A stretch of DNA of 61,723 nucleotides from Candidatus Blautia faecipullorum (GTDB taxonomy: Bacteria; Bacillota; Clostridia; Lachnospirales; Lachnospiraceae). Each line of letters opens with the position of its first letter. The stretch's first letter is position 1. The position numbers were made by a program, and so were the translations under genes. Shown here in pieces: positions 34,619 through 44,127 of this stretch. The notes beneath the pieces were generated by a model. That model searched no databases and was not told the DNA's origin. It worked only from the letters and a program-made list of their open reading frames with translations. The stretch spans positions 1 to 61,723 of the forward strand of contig DXEG01000029.1 of the NCBI GenBank assembly GCA_019115125.1. The letters run 5' to 3'.

Positions 34619-36298
34619 TTACTCTACGGAAACGATATAATAATAGATCGGCTGGCCGCCTCTGCTCAGCTCTACCTCGCAGTCAGGGTACTTTTCTTCT
34701 ACGGAAGCCGCAAGCTCTTCCGCGTTCTCCTCTGTGATATCAGCGCCGTAATAGATGCTGATGACCTCCGCGTCCTCCGTCATCATGGCTTCTATTGTAG
34801 TGAGCGTCACAGCCTCCCTGTCCGCGCCCACGGCAAGGATACCGCTGTCGCCGATTCCCATGATATCGCCTTCATGGATCTCTTTATCGTCAATCCTTGT
34901 ATCTCTTACCGCGTAAGTGATCTGTCCTGTTTTTACCTTAGAAACAGCTTCCGCCATTACTTCCGCGTTCTCTTCTGGGGATTTTTCCGGTACATAGCTG
35001 ATCATGGCTGTGATTCCCTGAGGAACCGTCCTGGTAGGCACAACGATGATCTGCTTGTCTTCCGTGAGATCTCTGGCCTGGTTGGCCGCCAGAACAATAT
35101 TTTTATTATTGGGGAAAATGTAAACGGTCTTCGCACGCACCTTATCGATGGCGTTCAGCATATCTTCCGTACTTGGATTCATTGTCTGGCCGCCCTCGAT
35201 CAGATAATCGACTCCAAGCTCCTTGAAAATATCTGTCAGGCCCTGTCCGGCAGAAACCGCGATAAATCCGGCCTCTTTTTCCGGAGTCTGGGCTTCAAGA
35301 GCCGCCTCCTGCTCCGCCTGCTCTTTCGCGAGCTTTTCCGCGTCCTTGATCAGCTTCTCCTGATGCTCTTCTCTCATGTTGTCTATTTTCATACGGGAAA
35401 GCGCGCCGTAGGTAAGCGCCCTCTCGATCGCCTGTCCCGGATGATTGGTGTGCACGTGAACCTTTACGATCTCATCATCCGCCACAAGCACGATGGAATC
35501 CCCGATAGAGGTAAGAAACTCCTTAAAGCTGTGTTCTTCCTCCTCAGGCATCTCCTTGTCGAGAAGGATGATAAATTCTGTACAATATCCGAATTTGATA
35601 TCTGCTTCCGCCTGGGGAGAGATCTTTGTCACGGAGGAAATTCCGCCGCTCTTCTCAAACGCTGAATAATCAACCTCTTTTCCAAGATATCCGTCCACAG
35701 CCCCTCTTAATACTTCGAGAAGTCCCTGTCCGCCGGAATCCACCACCCCCGCTTCCTTCAGCACCGGGAGCATCTCAGGAGTCCTGGCCAGCGTATCTTC
35801 CGCGTGAGTAAAAACTGTCTGGAAAAACGGAAGAAGCTCGTCCGCGTCCTCCGCGATCTCAGAAGCCTTCGCCGCCGCCTCTCTCGCAACGGTAAGGATC
35901 GTTCCCTCCTTCGGCTTCATAACTGCTTTGTAAGCAGTCTCCACAGCCTTCTCCATGGCTGCCGCGATTGCGGGCGCGTCAAGCCGGGAAGCCTTCCTGA
36001 CGCTTCTTGTGAAGCCCCTGAGAAGCTGCGAAAGAATAACGCCCGAGTTTCCTCTTGCCCCTCTGAGAGAGCCGGAAGAGATGGCTTTTGCCAGAGTCTC
36101 CATATCGGGATCCTCAAGAGCGCTTACCTCCGAGGCCGCAGACATAATTGTCATCGTCATATTGGTCCCTGTATCGCCGTCCGGCACAGGAAATACATTC
36201 AGTTCGTTTATCCACTCTTTTTTTGCTTCCAGGTTCTTGGCTCCGGCCAGAAACATTCTGGAAAGTATTTTGGCATCTATGGTTTTCTCGCTCACCAC
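34619..36298 (-). CDS. fakA: DAK2/DegV-type fatty acid kinase subunit (FakA-like)
   Basis: This 559-residue protein is YloV/FakA-like, the ATP-binding kinase that phosphorylates fatty acids bound to a FakB partner for phospholipid synthesis. The DhaL domain (about 9-200) holds VFPVPDGDTGTNMTMTIMSA, SLRGARGNSGVILSQLLRG and GVVDSGGQGLLEVLRG. The C-terminal part (340-559) has TVYIFPNNKNIVLAANQA and a VVPTRTVPQGITAM stretch. The start is GTG at 36298 with AGGAGG five bases up. No FakB/DegV gene is in the window. It is 19 bases after the Asp23 gene. Confidence 0.93.
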   Translation of the reverse strand: MVSEKTIDAKILSRMFLAGAKNLEAKKEWINELNVFPVPDGDTGTNMTMTIMSAASEVSALEDPDMETLAKAISSGSLRGARGNSGVILSQLLRGFTRSVRKASRLDAPAIAAAMEKAVETAYKAVMKPKEGTILTVAREAAAKASEIAEDADELLPFFQTVFTHAEDTLARTPEMLPVLKEAGVVDSGGQGLLEVLRGAVDGYLGKEVDYSAFEKSGGISSVTKISPQAEADIKFGYCTEFIILLDKEMPEEEEHSFKEFLTSIGDSIVLVADDEIVKVHVHTNHPGQAIERALTYGALSRMKIDNMREEHQEKLIKDAEKLAKEQAEQEAALEAQTPEKEAGFIAVSAGQGLTDIFKELGVDYLIEGGQTMNPSTEDMLNAIDKVRAKTVYIFPNNKNIVLAANQARDLTEDKQIIVVPTRTVPQGITAMISYVPEKSPEENAEVMAEAVSKVKTGQITYAVRDTRIDDKEIHEGDIMGIGDSGILAVGADREAVTLTTIEAMMTEDAEVISIYYGADITEENAEELAASVEEKYPDCEVELSRGGQPIYYYIVSVE

Positions 36299-36317
36299 AA
36301 GTTCCTCCTCTACATAC

Positions 36318-36677
36318 TTAGTCTATGGCACGGACGCCTTCTACATAGATATTGATCTTCTCAATTTCCATGCCGGTAAATTCCTCTACCTTATATTTGA
36401 CGTTGCTGACGAGATTATCTGCGATCGTGCTGATATTGACACCGTATGCCACGATTAAATGGAAATTCAGCCGGATTTTGTTTTCTTCTGTGATCGCCAC
36501 GCTGATACCATGCTTCAGGCTGTCCCGGCGCAGCAGCTTCACAAGACCGTCCTTCATACTGACTGCCGCCATTCCCACAATACCAAAACATTCTACCGCG
36601 ACACTTCCCGCATAGGTAGCGATCACGTCGGTATCAATGACAATCTTCCCGAGTCCAGAGTCTATATGTCCATTCAT
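36318..36677 (-). CDS. yloU: Asp23/Gls24 family envelope protein (YloU)
   Basis: This 119-residue protein matches the Asp23/Gls24 family, small proteins associated with envelope stress and, in some species, tethered to the membrane. Landmarks are GKIVIDTDVIATYAGSVAVE, CFGIVGMAAVSMKDGL and FHLIVAYGVNISTIADNLV. There is no membrane helix in this copy. GGAGG precedes the ATG and a TATAAT box (rc of 36710-36715) lies about 33 bases upstream with a weak -35. It leads the unit with fakA and recG and diverges from rpmB. Confidence 0.93.
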   Translation of the reverse strand: MNGHIDSGLGKIVIDTDVIATYAGSVAVECFGIVGMAAVSMKDGLVKLLRRDSLKHGISVAITEENKIRLNFHLIVAYGVNISTIADNLVSNVKYKVEEFTGMEIEKINIYVEGVRAID

Positions 36678-36767
36678 ACAGGTACCTCCAAAATTTTTAA
36701 TATGTATGTATTATAACCTCTTTTTAATAAAAAAGGAATATTATTTTTACATTTTTCCTTTTTTTGC

Positions 36768-36796
36768 TTGCAAAAGCAATATTCTTCTGTTACAAT
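36768..36796 (+). promoter_or_regulatory. rpmB promoter
   Basis: TTGCAA (36768-36773), 17 bases, TACAAT (36791-36796); the start codon is 37 bases further and preceded by AAGGAGG. Confidence 0.75.
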
Positions 36797-36833
36797 AAAA
36801 CCTGTTGAAAAAAAGCGTCAAGGAGGTGCTATC

Positions 36834-37022
36834 ATGGCTAAGTGTGCGATTTGTGAAAAAGGTGCTCATTTTGGAAATAATGTAAGTCATTCCCATAGAA
36901 GATCCAATAAAATGTGGAAATCCAATGTAAAATCCGTAAAGGTTAAGACCGCTAACGGCGGAGCTAAGAAGATGTATGTCTGCACTTCTTGTCTGAGATC
37001 CGGAAAAGTAGAAAGAGCATAA
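36834..37022 (+). CDS. rpmB: 50S ribosomal protein L28
   Basis: This 62-residue ribosomal protein is the zinc-ribbon (C+) form: CAICEKGAHFG holds the first two cysteines and MYVCTSCLRSGKVERA the second pair. NVSHSHRRSNKMWKSNVKSV is the family core. The ATG at 36834 follows AGGAGGTGCTATC; a longer upstream frame is not used. It diverges from the Asp23 gene, a common arrangement in Firmicutes. Confidence 0.98.
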   Translation: MAKCAICEKGAHFGNNVSHSHRRSNKMWKSNVKSVKVKTANGGAKKMYVCTSCLRSGKVERA

Positions 37023-37034
37023 ATAAAAGAGAGA

Positions 37035-37065
37035 TCCCCCACGCAAACGCGAGGGGGAATTTTTT
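37035..37065. terminator. rpmB terminator
   Basis: TCCCCC (37035-37040) pairs with GGGGGA (37053-37058), extended inward by GC pairs past one mismatch, with seven T after. It lies 12 bases after the rpmB stop and can also end miaB transcription from the other side. Confidence 0.85.
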
Positions 37066-37145
37066 TATACCTTATCAACGCAGCAGGACGCAAAATTTAC
37101 TCTTTATCGATCGTGTGTGCTCTTGTAAAGAGAGGGTACGGTGAT

Positions 37146-38576
37146 TTATCCTTCCAGATGTCCGAGATAATAAAATCCCTTACATTCTTCCAGTCTCACA
37201 TTTACGTAAGAACCGAGAAGACTTTCATCCGCCGGAAAATGTACCAGAAGATTATACTGGGTCCTTCCGGTAAAAATTCCCTTTTCCTTGCTCTCCTCCT
37301 CTACAAGAACCTCCTGTACAGTCCCTGCGAAACGGGAGGAGCGCTCTCTTCCCTTTTGCTGCACAAGAGCCAGAAGCCGGTTGAACCGTTCCTTCGCCAC
37401 ATCCTCAGGTATCTGATCTTCCATCTCCGCGGCCGGCGTCCCTGTTCTCCTGGAATATAAAAAGGTAAAGGCTGTGTCATATCCGGCTTTTTCTACCACG
37501 TCCAGAGTCTCCCGGAAATCCTCCTCCGTCTCTCCCGGAAATCCCACGATAATATCTGTCGTGAGGGAAATATCAGGAATCGCTTTCCGTATTTTGTCCA
37601 CCAGAGTAAGATATTTTTCTTTGTCATACCTGCGGTTCATCTCTTTCAGGATCCTGCTGCTTCCGGACTGGAGAGGCAGATGAAGATGATGGCAGATTTT
37701 GCTGCTCGCCGCCATTGTTTCGATGAGCTCGTCGGAAAGATCCTTGGGGTGCGAAGTCATAAAACGAATCCGCTTCAGCCCTTCTACAGGCTCCAGCATT
37801 CTGAGAAGCTGCGCGAACGTTACCGGTTCCTCCAGAGTCTTGCCGTAGGAATTTACGTTTTGTCCCAGCAGCATTACTTCGGAAACGCCGTCTTCCACCA
37901 GTCTCTCTACCTCTTTTATGATGGCCTGCGGTTTCCGGCTTCTTTCCCGGCCGCGCACATAGGGCACTATGCAGTAGCTGCAGAAATTATTGCAGCCAAA
38001 CATGATATTTACTCCTGATTTAAAGGTATAATTTCTCTCCGTGGGAAGGTCCTCAACAATCTGGTCTGTCCCCTCCCAGATATCTACAACCTGCATATCC
38101 GACAAAAGCATGCCGTAAAACAGTTCCGCGAACTTAAAAATATTGTGAGTACCAAATACAAGATTCACAAACGGGTAGGATTTTTTGATTTTTTCCACTA
38201 CATGAGGCTCCTGCATCATACATCCGAAAAGTATGATCTTCATATCCGGATTCTCGTTCTTCAGGCTGTGAAGATGGCCCAGACGGCCGTAAACCTTCAG
38301 GTTGGCGTTCTCTCTGACTGTGCAGGTATTATAGATCACAACGTCGGCTTCCTCGCTGTCCTGACGCTGATATCCGATCTCATCCATGATCCCGGCCACC
38401 GCCTCAGACTGCTTCTCATTCATCTGGCAGCCGAAGGTGGTCAGACAATAGGTCAGGGGACGTCCGAGCGACTGGCTTTTTTGTCCGGTCAGGGCTCCCG
38501 CAAGTCTGATAAAAGAGCGCTGGAGAGCTGTTTCATCAATATTCTTTTGAGGTTCTCTGTTTTTTTCTTCTGTCAT
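37146..38576 (-). CDS. miaB: tRNA-2-methylthio-N6-dimethylallyladenosine synthase MiaB
   Basis: This 476-residue radical SAM methylthiotransferase adds the 2-methylthio group at A37 of tRNAs. The N-terminal cluster site has CLTTFGCQMNEKQSE, VIYNTCTVRENA and ILFGCMMQE. The radical SAM site is GCNNFCSYCIVPYVRGRE (CxxxCxxC). A TRAM domain fills the last 65 residues (GTVQEVLVEEESKEKG, GRTQYNLLVHFP). The start at 38576 gives about 40 residues before the first motif, as in clostridial MiaB. A target-modifying enzyme for i6A is not in the window (miaA absent). Confidence 0.96.
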   Translation of the reverse strand: MTEEKNREPQKNIDETALQRSFIRLAGALTGQKSQSLGRPLTYCLTTFGCQMNEKQSEAVAGIMDEIGYQRQDSEEADVVIYNTCTVRENANLKVYGRLGHLHSLKNENPDMKIILFGCMMQEPHVVEKIKKSYPFVNLVFGTHNIFKFAELFYGMLLSDMQVVDIWEGTDQIVEDLPTERNYTFKSGVNIMFGCNNFCSYCIVPYVRGRERSRKPQAIIKEVERLVEDGVSEVMLLGQNVNSYGKTLEEPVTFAQLLRMLEPVEGLKRIRFMTSHPKDLSDELIETMAASSKICHHLHLPLQSGSSRILKEMNRRYDKEKYLTLVDKIRKAIPDISLTTDIIVGFPGETEEDFRETLDVVEKAGYDTAFTFLYSRRTGTPAAEMEDQIPEDVAKERFNRLLALVQQKGRERSSRFAGTVQEVLVEEESKEKGIFTGRTQYNLLVHFPADESLLGSYVNVRLEECKGFYYLGHLEG

Positions 38577-38722
38577 GAACGTATATTCTCCTTGCTGATC
38601 CGTACTTCAGATCTGTTCTATTATATTATCATTCTTACTGCCGCTTTATGTCCGGCCGCCGGCTGCGGCGCTGTTTATCGGCAAAATTCAATTTTATATG
38701 ATACAGGAATTTTTCTTTTCTG

Positions 38723-39619
38723 TCAAAGAGAAAAAAGGTACTCCAGCGGCAGTGTATGGATCTCCTGATATTCCTTCATGCTGCAGATATCCTTTTCCTC
38801 TTCCGACACCGGAGGCACCTCAATACGGAAAGAAGGCTGTCTGCAGACTTCCGCGTAATAGCGTTCCGGAGATCCGCCGCCTGATAAATGGGAGATATCC
38901 TTTTTATCCATATCAAAGGTGTATTTTTCCATACGGAAGCCTGCTTTTTGCTGCAGATGACGGGCCAGCCGGTAGCTTTTCTGATTAACGGCAAAAGACT
39001 GCGGCTGGCGGAAATATACAATTTTCCTTCCGGCACTTCCGAAGGAGAGGAGTCCCCTGCCTGTGTATTCCTGAAAAACGCGGATAAGAGCCTTGGTTTC
39101 GTTTTCACTGGCCGGCTGCTGATGAATCCTGTTCCGGCTGTAATAACTGGTGGGAAAATTTCTCTGTATGTCCATTCCCCGCGCATTGCAGCAATATTCC
39201 ACGCAGGGTGTTTCCTGCATTCTGAGCATTTGGCGGTAAATTGGATTCCGGATCACAATATAATCCTTTTCATATATCTCATAACCGTCGGGATTCAAAA
39301 CAGGAATAAAACAGAGTCTCCAGCTTTTCAGAAGACTTCTGACATCATAAAATTCTTCCAGCTCCCAGCCGCATTCCCAGGCTGTACAGTATTCCTGAAC
39401 CATCCACATAAGATAGGACGGCATCCGCCTGTCCGGACCGCACAGGCCGGCCAGACAGAACACGGCGTCCTCCCCCGTTCCCAGCTCCAGCATGGGGATC
39501 ATCCGGTCGTCATGGCTTTTGCCGATCACCCGGAACTGCGCAATTTCTCCGTACCTCTGCGCCGCTTCCCAAAGTGTATAATAAATTGTTTCATATGCAC
39601 AGGCCGCCGTCTCTGTCAT
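38723..39619 (-). CDS. M14 zinc carboxypeptidase relative lacking its zinc ligands
   Basis: This 298-residue protein has the frame of M14 carboxypeptidases, close to the gamma-D-glutamyl-diaminopimelate peptidase group. Kept stretches are FIPVLNPDGYEIYE and NARGMDIQRNFPTSYY. The first zinc motif, normally HxxE, reads GLCGPDRR, and the third ligand region, normally SxHS, reads LLSFGSAGR. The late catalytic Glu is kept in SFRIEVPP. With all three metal ligands replaced it is probably a non-catalytic binding protein for wall peptides. No signal peptide is seen. Two ATGs are two codons apart; the second (39619) has GGAGG at seven bases. Confidence 0.8.
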   Translation of the reverse strand: MTETAACAYETIYYTLWEAAQRYGEIAQFRVIGKSHDDRMIPMLELGTGEDAVFCLAGLCGPDRRMPSYLMWMVQEYCTAWECGWELEEFYDVRSLLKSWRLCFIPVLNPDGYEIYEKDYIVIRNPIYRQMLRMQETPCVEYCCNARGMDIQRNFPTSYYSRNRIHQQPASENETKALIRVFQEYTGRGLLSFGSAGRKIVYFRQPQSFAVNQKSYRLARHLQQKAGFRMEKYTFDMDKKDISHLSGGGSPERYYAEVCRQPSFRIEVPPVSEEEKDICSMKEYQEIHTLPLEYLFSL

Positions 39620-39748
39620 TCTCATTCCTCCAAAAAATAAATATGTTCTCTGAAAAAGGGATTCCTGTAACCCTATGTAGTAAGATACAAACTTCCTTTC
39701 ATGCAGAACACCGGAAAATCCACATTTCTACATGGTATATATATGAAA

Positions 39749-39774
39749 AGAGACAGGCATTCATACCTGTCTCT
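39749..39774 (-). terminator. Terminator of the surface protein gene
   Basis: AGAGACAGG (39749-39757) and CCTGTCTCT (39766-39774) pair perfectly around an 8-base loop; on the minus strand the stem runs into TTTTC. It lies eight bases after the stop codon. Confidence 0.8.
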
Positions 39775-39782
39775 CATTGCAA

Positions 39783-42014
39783 TCAAGATTCTTTTTTACG
39801 TTTTCTCATAAGAATATATCCGCCTGCCGCAAGGGAAAAAGCCGCAAGCGCGGACATCGTGCCGATGGGCGATTCATCAGCCGTGGAAACCGCGGATTTC
39901 GAAGTGCTTCCGCCGTCCTTGGAGCTTGCCGCTTCCGTCAGCTCCAAGGAATAGCCGCTGCTTCCCCCATTTCCACTGTAATCAATTCCCGGTGTAGCTG
40001 TCAGCTCTGTGAGTTCATCATCTGTGATCTCTGCAGAGCGGAATTGCGTAGTGATAGATTCGATTACGTCAGTGTCTGTCCACTCGGAACCATTATATAC
40101 CTGTTTCTTGAAGAAGATATACATATTGTAGGTAGCCGCCTGAGTGATACCGCCTCCGGAGCCGATCCTCCATGTAGTATTCTTTTGATTATTGCCTGGA
40201 TTCTGTGCTGTGCTCCAGTACATAGGAATCCATCTCTCGTCACCGGATACATGAGGCGCCTCGTCATTCTGGCCCGCGCCGGTTACACGGAACTCATAAA
40301 ATGTATTCGGATAAAATTTTAAGGGCTCTTCCAATCCAGTTACTTTGCTCTCTGATACCGAATAAGTGCGCGGTGCCCGTGTGGTACCGGAAGGTGTAGC
40401 CGCAGGACGCTTTTTCTTAAAGGCTTCGCTGTTCAGCTTCAGCACACGCATCTGAACGTTTCCTGATGTAGGCTCCGCCGCGACTACCAACCAGCTGTCT
40501 GCCTCCGGAACATTCTCCACCTTTATGGTAAACGTGGTATTGGCCTTTGCCGGATTCACTGCTCTGCTGGAATCATACATTCCCTGAATCACTGAAGTGG
40601 ATGTATCCGCATCCACAAAGAAATAATACCATTTGCAGTCTTTGGTGGTAGACATACCAACAGAAATCGTGTTATGATCCACCCATTTCAGGCTTCCGCT
40701 CTGATAAGCCAGGAATGAAGAAGAAGGTGTTGTGGTTGGTTCCGGTCCGGGTGTTACGGTGACAGAAGGAGTAACACTAGGTGATACAGAAGGTACCGGC
40801 GTCTCTTCAGCATTTTTTTTCAAAACAGCCGATACACCGTCAGAACCAAGTTCGACAGTATACTCAGATCCATCATATAAAAATTGACTCACTGCTGTCT
40901 TAAACTCTTCCTGGTCAAGCTGTGTTCCTTCTCCTGTATTCCCGGCTTTTATCACAATCTTCTGGTCGGCGGCACTGCCGTGAGTAAAAGATACAGAAGC
41001 ATCAGACATGGCTCCTGTCACAACAATGGCCGCATCTGCGTCAAGATAAAGATTCGCGCCTGTATTGTCTTTAACAGAAACACTTCCCTGAACCGCAACA
41101 TCTGTATTTGTATAAACCGCACCGTTGGAACCTTTATTACCTGTGATTGTTCCTCCTCTTAAAACCAGACTTCCGCCGTTATTCATAACCGCTCCGCCGT
41201 TTGCAGAGGAATTACTTCCGGTAAGAGTAACTCCGGAAGAAAGTCCAAAAGCAGCCCCGCTGCCTACATTTACAATAGAACCGGCAGAGGGAGCTTCTTC
41301 ACCTTTGCCATTGTCCCCGTTAACTGTAAGAGAAGCCCCGTCGCCCACAGCGAACTGAAGCTCGCTTCCGCTTCCTGTTACAGAAAACATATCTCCGTCA
41401 AAAATACCGCTGCCGCTGTCTCCGCGGACAATACTGATATCTGCGGCAGTTGCCTGAATACAAACTTTCTTGCCGGATACAGTGACTGTATTTGAAAGAG
41501 AAAGCATTTTAGTAATTCTGATTACCGTAGTCTCTCCCGAATCCCCTGTTGTGGTTACTGCGTCTACCGCCTCCTGAAGAGACGTATAATATGTCACCAT
41601 TTCTGAACCGTCTGCAGCAGTAGTAACAATAGAAATTCCTGTGTCTTCTTGTTCTGCTTCTTCGCCATTTTCCTGATCTCCGCTGTTCGCCGACTCAGTT
41701 TCCCCTGGAACAGGTGTCTCTTCTGCCGGAGTTTCTGTCGGTTCAGCAGACGCTCCTCCGGCAGCCGGAACTTCTGCAGGCTCTGTAGGCGCTGCTGTAG
41801 GCTCAGCAGGCACTTCTTCCGCCGGCGCCTCTGTAGGCTCAGCGGGAACCTCTGTCGGCTGAACGTTTTCGTCTTCTGCAGGCTCTAAATTTTCTCCTGC
41901 TGCGGCCGTCTCCGAAACAGACGCAGTGTCCTCTGCCGCCCATACGGCAGGTGAAGTGCTTCCCGCGGCCAAAGCGCCTGCCAAAAGAATTGCGTATAAT
42001 TGTTTTTTTCTCAA
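39783..42014 (-). CDS. Large cell-surface protein with Pro-rich stalk and beta-helix-like region
   Basis: This 743-residue protein has a signal peptide (MRKKQLYAILLAGALAAGS, cleaved near VWA-AED). A repetitive Pro/Thr/Glu/Ala stretch follows (about 48-115, units like PTEAPAEE and PAEPTAAP). Residues about 130-400 have short repeats (GAAFGLSSGVTLTGS, GGSLVLRGGTITGNKG) of the kind that fold into right-handed beta-helices. A second Pro/Thr linker and a C-terminal ligand-like region lead to a tail with SPIGTM, a membrane helix (about 715-734) and RKRKKES. This resembles a sortase signal but lacks LPxTG. The start is TTG with AGGAGG seven bases upstream; no ATG is near. Confidence 0.85.
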   Translation of the reverse strand: MRKKQLYAILLAGALAAGSTSPAVWAAEDTASVSETAAAGENLEPAEDENVQPTEVPAEPTEAPAEEVPAEPTAAPTEPAEVPAAGGASAEPTETPAEETPVPGETESANSGDQENGEEAEQEDTGISIVTTAADGSEMVTYYTSLQEAVDAVTTTGDSGETTVIRITKMLSLSNTVTVSGKKVCIQATAADISIVRGDSGSGIFDGDMFSVTGSGSELQFAVGDGASLTVNGDNGKGEEAPSAGSIVNVGSGAAFGLSSGVTLTGSNSSANGGAVMNNGGSLVLRGGTITGNKGSNGAVYTNTDVAVQGSVSVKDNTGANLYLDADAAIVVTGAMSDASVSFTHGSAADQKIVIKAGNTGEGTQLDQEEFKTAVSQFLYDGSEYTVELGSDGVSAVLKKNAEETPVPSVSPSVTPSVTVTPGPEPTTTPSSSFLAYQSGSLKWVDHNTISVGMSTTKDCKWYYFFVDADTSTSVIQGMYDSSRAVNPAKANTTFTIKVENVPEADSWLVVAAEPTSGNVQMRVLKLNSEAFKKKRPAATPSGTTRAPRTYSVSESKVTGLEEPLKFYPNTFYEFRVTGAGQNDEAPHVSGDERWIPMYWSTAQNPGNNQKNTTWRIGSGGGITQAATYNMYIFFKKQVYNGSEWTDTDVIESITTQFRSAEITDDELTELTATPGIDYSGNGGSSGYSLELTEAASSKDGGSTSKSAVSTADESPIGTMSALAAFSLAAGGYILMRKRKKES

Positions 42015-42121
42015 TTTAAGTCCTCCTGTGCAACAATCACAAAATCATTAAAAAACATCTAGTCCTGATCGAAAGCCCCTTCAAACACTAGTTTGATAAG
42101 CTTCACAAAAATTCTCTGCCT

Positions 42122-42150
42122 ATTATACACAGTAACAGATAAAAAGTCAA
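42122..42150 (-). promoter_or_regulatory. Promoter of the surface protein gene
   Basis: On the minus strand TTGACT (rc of 42145-42150), 17 bases, TATAAT (rc of 42122-42127). The leader is about 100 bases and contains a CAAAC/GTTTG inverted pair near 42080-42095. Confidence 0.8.
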
Positions 42151-42227
42151 ACTACAGCGCCGGAAGCCGGCTGCTTCAAACGTTCAAATTACCATATCTA
42201 AAAAACGCCATACTTCATCCGCTGTTC

Positions 42228-43478
42228 TCAGGGCCGTACCTGACCGCTTCCGTAAATAATAAACTTGGTAGTGGTCAGCGCCAGCAGCCCCATGGGTCCT
42301 CTTGCGTGAAGCTTCTGGGTGCTGATTCCGATCTCGGCTCCGTAGCCAAACTCAAATCCGTCTGTAAACCGGGTGGAAGCATTGACATATACCGCCGCGG
42401 CATCCACCTCGTCCAGGAACTTCTGGGCGTTTGTGTAGCTGTTGGTGATGATCGCCTCAGAATGTCCGGTATTGTAACGGTTAATATGCGCAATTGCCTC
42501 TTCTACAGAATACACTACTTTGATCGAGAGAATGTAATCCAGATATTCCGTTCCCCAATCCTCCTCTGCCGCCGGAACTGCTCCGGGCATCAGGGCTATG
42601 GACTCGGCATCCGCCCGCATCTCCACCTTTTTTTCCTTCAGCCGCTGCGCCAGCGCCGGAAGGAGGGCTTCCTTTACACCGTTATGTACAAGAAGGGATT
42701 CACAGGCATTGCAGACTCCCACTCTCTGGGTTTTTGCGTTGATGATAATATCCGCCGCCATATTAAGATCGGCTGTCTCATCCACATAGATATGGCAGTT
42801 TCCGGTGCCTGTTTCTATGACCGGAATGGTGCTCTGGCTGACAACCGCCTGGATCAGGCCTTTTCCGCCTCTGGGGATCAGCACGTCCACATACTGATTC
42901 AGCTTCATAAATTCCGCGGCCGTCTCTCTGGAAGTGTCCGCGATAAGCTGCACCGCGTTTTCCGTCACTCCGTGCTCCCGCAGCGTCTCTCTGATACAGC
43001 TTACAATAGCCTGATTCGAATGGATGGCGTCGCTGCCGCCCTTCAGGATAACCGCGTTTCCGGTCTTAAAGCAAAGACCGAAAGCGTCCGCGGTAACATT
43101 AGGACGGGCCTCATAAATGATGCCGATCACTCCCAGGGGAACCCGCTTCTGGCCGATCAGAAGTCCGTTGGGACGTTTTTTCATTCCTGTGACTTCTCCT
43201 ATGGGATCCTCCAGCTCCACAAGCTGACGCAGCCCTTCGGCCATGCCCTGGATTCTTTCTTTTGTCAGAAGCAGCCGGTCCACCAGACTTTCCGGCATAT
43301 GATTTTTTCTTCCGTTTTCCACGTCCTCTTCATTGGCTCTTATCAGATTCTCCGCCTGTTCGACAAGGTGTTCCGCCACGGCGGAAAGAACCTCGTTTTT
43401 TTTGTCTGTGGAAAGTGAACGGGGTATAGTCTCCGCTTCCTTCGCGTTTTTTCCCATCTGTATCAGCATATCGTTCAT
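42228..43478 (-). CDS. proA: Gamma-glutamyl phosphate reductase
   Basis: This 416-residue NADPH enzyme reduces gamma-glutamyl phosphate to glutamate semialdehyde, step 2 of proline synthesis. The aldehyde-dehydrogenase fold shows [39 protein letters not shown] sequence, [12 protein letters not shown], and the catalytic cysteine in [38 protein letters not shown] is near the end. The ATG at 43478 is chosen for GGGAGG eight bases upstream over an ATG at 43496 that lies above it. It ends the run that includes proB, with an 80-base gap after the cyclo-ligase gene. Confidence 0.97.
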   Translation of the reverse strand: MNDMLIQMGKNAKEAETIPRSLSTDKKNEVLSAVAEHLVEQAENLIRANEEDVENGRKNHMPESLVDRLLLTKERIQGMAEGLRQLVELEDPIGEVTGMKKRPNGLLIGQKRVPLGVIGIIYEARPNVTADAFGLCFKTGNAVILKGGSDAIHSNQAIVSCIRETLREHGVTENAVQLIADTSRETAAEFMKLNQYVDVLIPRGGKGLIQAVVSQSTIPVIETGTGNCHIYVDETADLNMAADIIINAKTQRVGVCNACESLLVHNGVKEALLPALAQRLKEKKVEMRADAESIALMPGAVPAAEEDWGTEYLDYILSIKVVYSVEEAIAHINRYNTGHSEAIITNSYTNAQKFLDEVDAAAVYVNASTRFTDGFEFGYGAEIGISTQKLHARGPMGLLALTTTKFIIYGSGQVRP

Positions 43479-43557
43479 GAACATCCTCCCTTTCATCTTA
43501 TTATAAACGAGACGTCACGTCCAAATCATTCATTTTTCTGTTTTCCAGCTTTTTCTT

Positions 43558-44127
43558 TCAGAATCCGCTTCCGCCTGAAAATCTTATCGTTTCTTTTTCT
43601 GTCACCAGAATTTCCGGAGAGATATCTGTAGCTTCCCAGGGAACCTCCGGAAATACCTGGAAGGAAAAGGCGGCGGCGGCTCTTTTGATCCCCGGATGCT
43701 TTTCCAGAAAACGGTCATAGAAGCCGCCCCCGTAGCCTACCCGGTGGCCGCGCCTGTCAAAGGCCACGCCCGGCATGATCATCAGGGCATCCTCCCAGTG
43801 CACAACTTCTCCGTCCACAGGCTCAGGAATACCGAAATACCCCGGCTCCAGCTGCGCAAAATCCGTGAGGCGGTAAAAGACCATATCCTTTCCCTCTACT
43901 TTCGGAACCGCCGTCTCTTTTCCGGCTTTCCATGCCTCCTCTATCAGAAATCCAGTCATGACCTCGTGATTATAATCCGCGTATACAAGGATCCTTCCCG
44001 CGTTTTGGAATTCCGGCAGTTCTGTGATGCGCCGGGTGATCTCCTGGCTCCAGTTCCTGATATTTTCGCCGGAACATGCTTTTCTTTTTGCAAAAACCTG
44101 TTTTCTAATGGCTTTCTTTTCTTCCAT
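43558..44127 (-). CDS. 5-formyltetrahydrofolate cyclo-ligase
   Basis: This 189-residue enzyme converts 5-formyltetrahydrofolate to methenyltetrahydrofolate with ATP. The N-terminal KKAIRKQVFAKRKA helix and the late signature MPGVAFDRRGHRVGYGGGFYDRFL are diagnostic. The ATG at 44127 follows AGGTG; an in-frame GTG three codons up is part of that ribosome site. Its first 23 bases overlap the end of the DUF896 gene, so they are coupled. Confidence 0.95.
   Translation of the reverse strand: MEEKKAIRKQVFAKRKACSGENIRNWSQEITRRITELPEFQNAGRILVYADYNHEVMTGFLIEEAWKAGKETAVPKVEGKDMVFYRLTDFAQLEPGYFGIPEPVDGEVVHWEDALMIMPGVAFDRRGHRVGYGGGFYDRFLEKHPGIKRAAAAFSFQVFPEVPWEATDISPEILVTEKETIRFSGGSGF

Noticed and set aside
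42093-43418. A 441-codon open frame on the plus strand
   Set aside because: It is opposite proA, which is certain from motifs; the plus-strand translation has no recognisable domain and no ribosome site.
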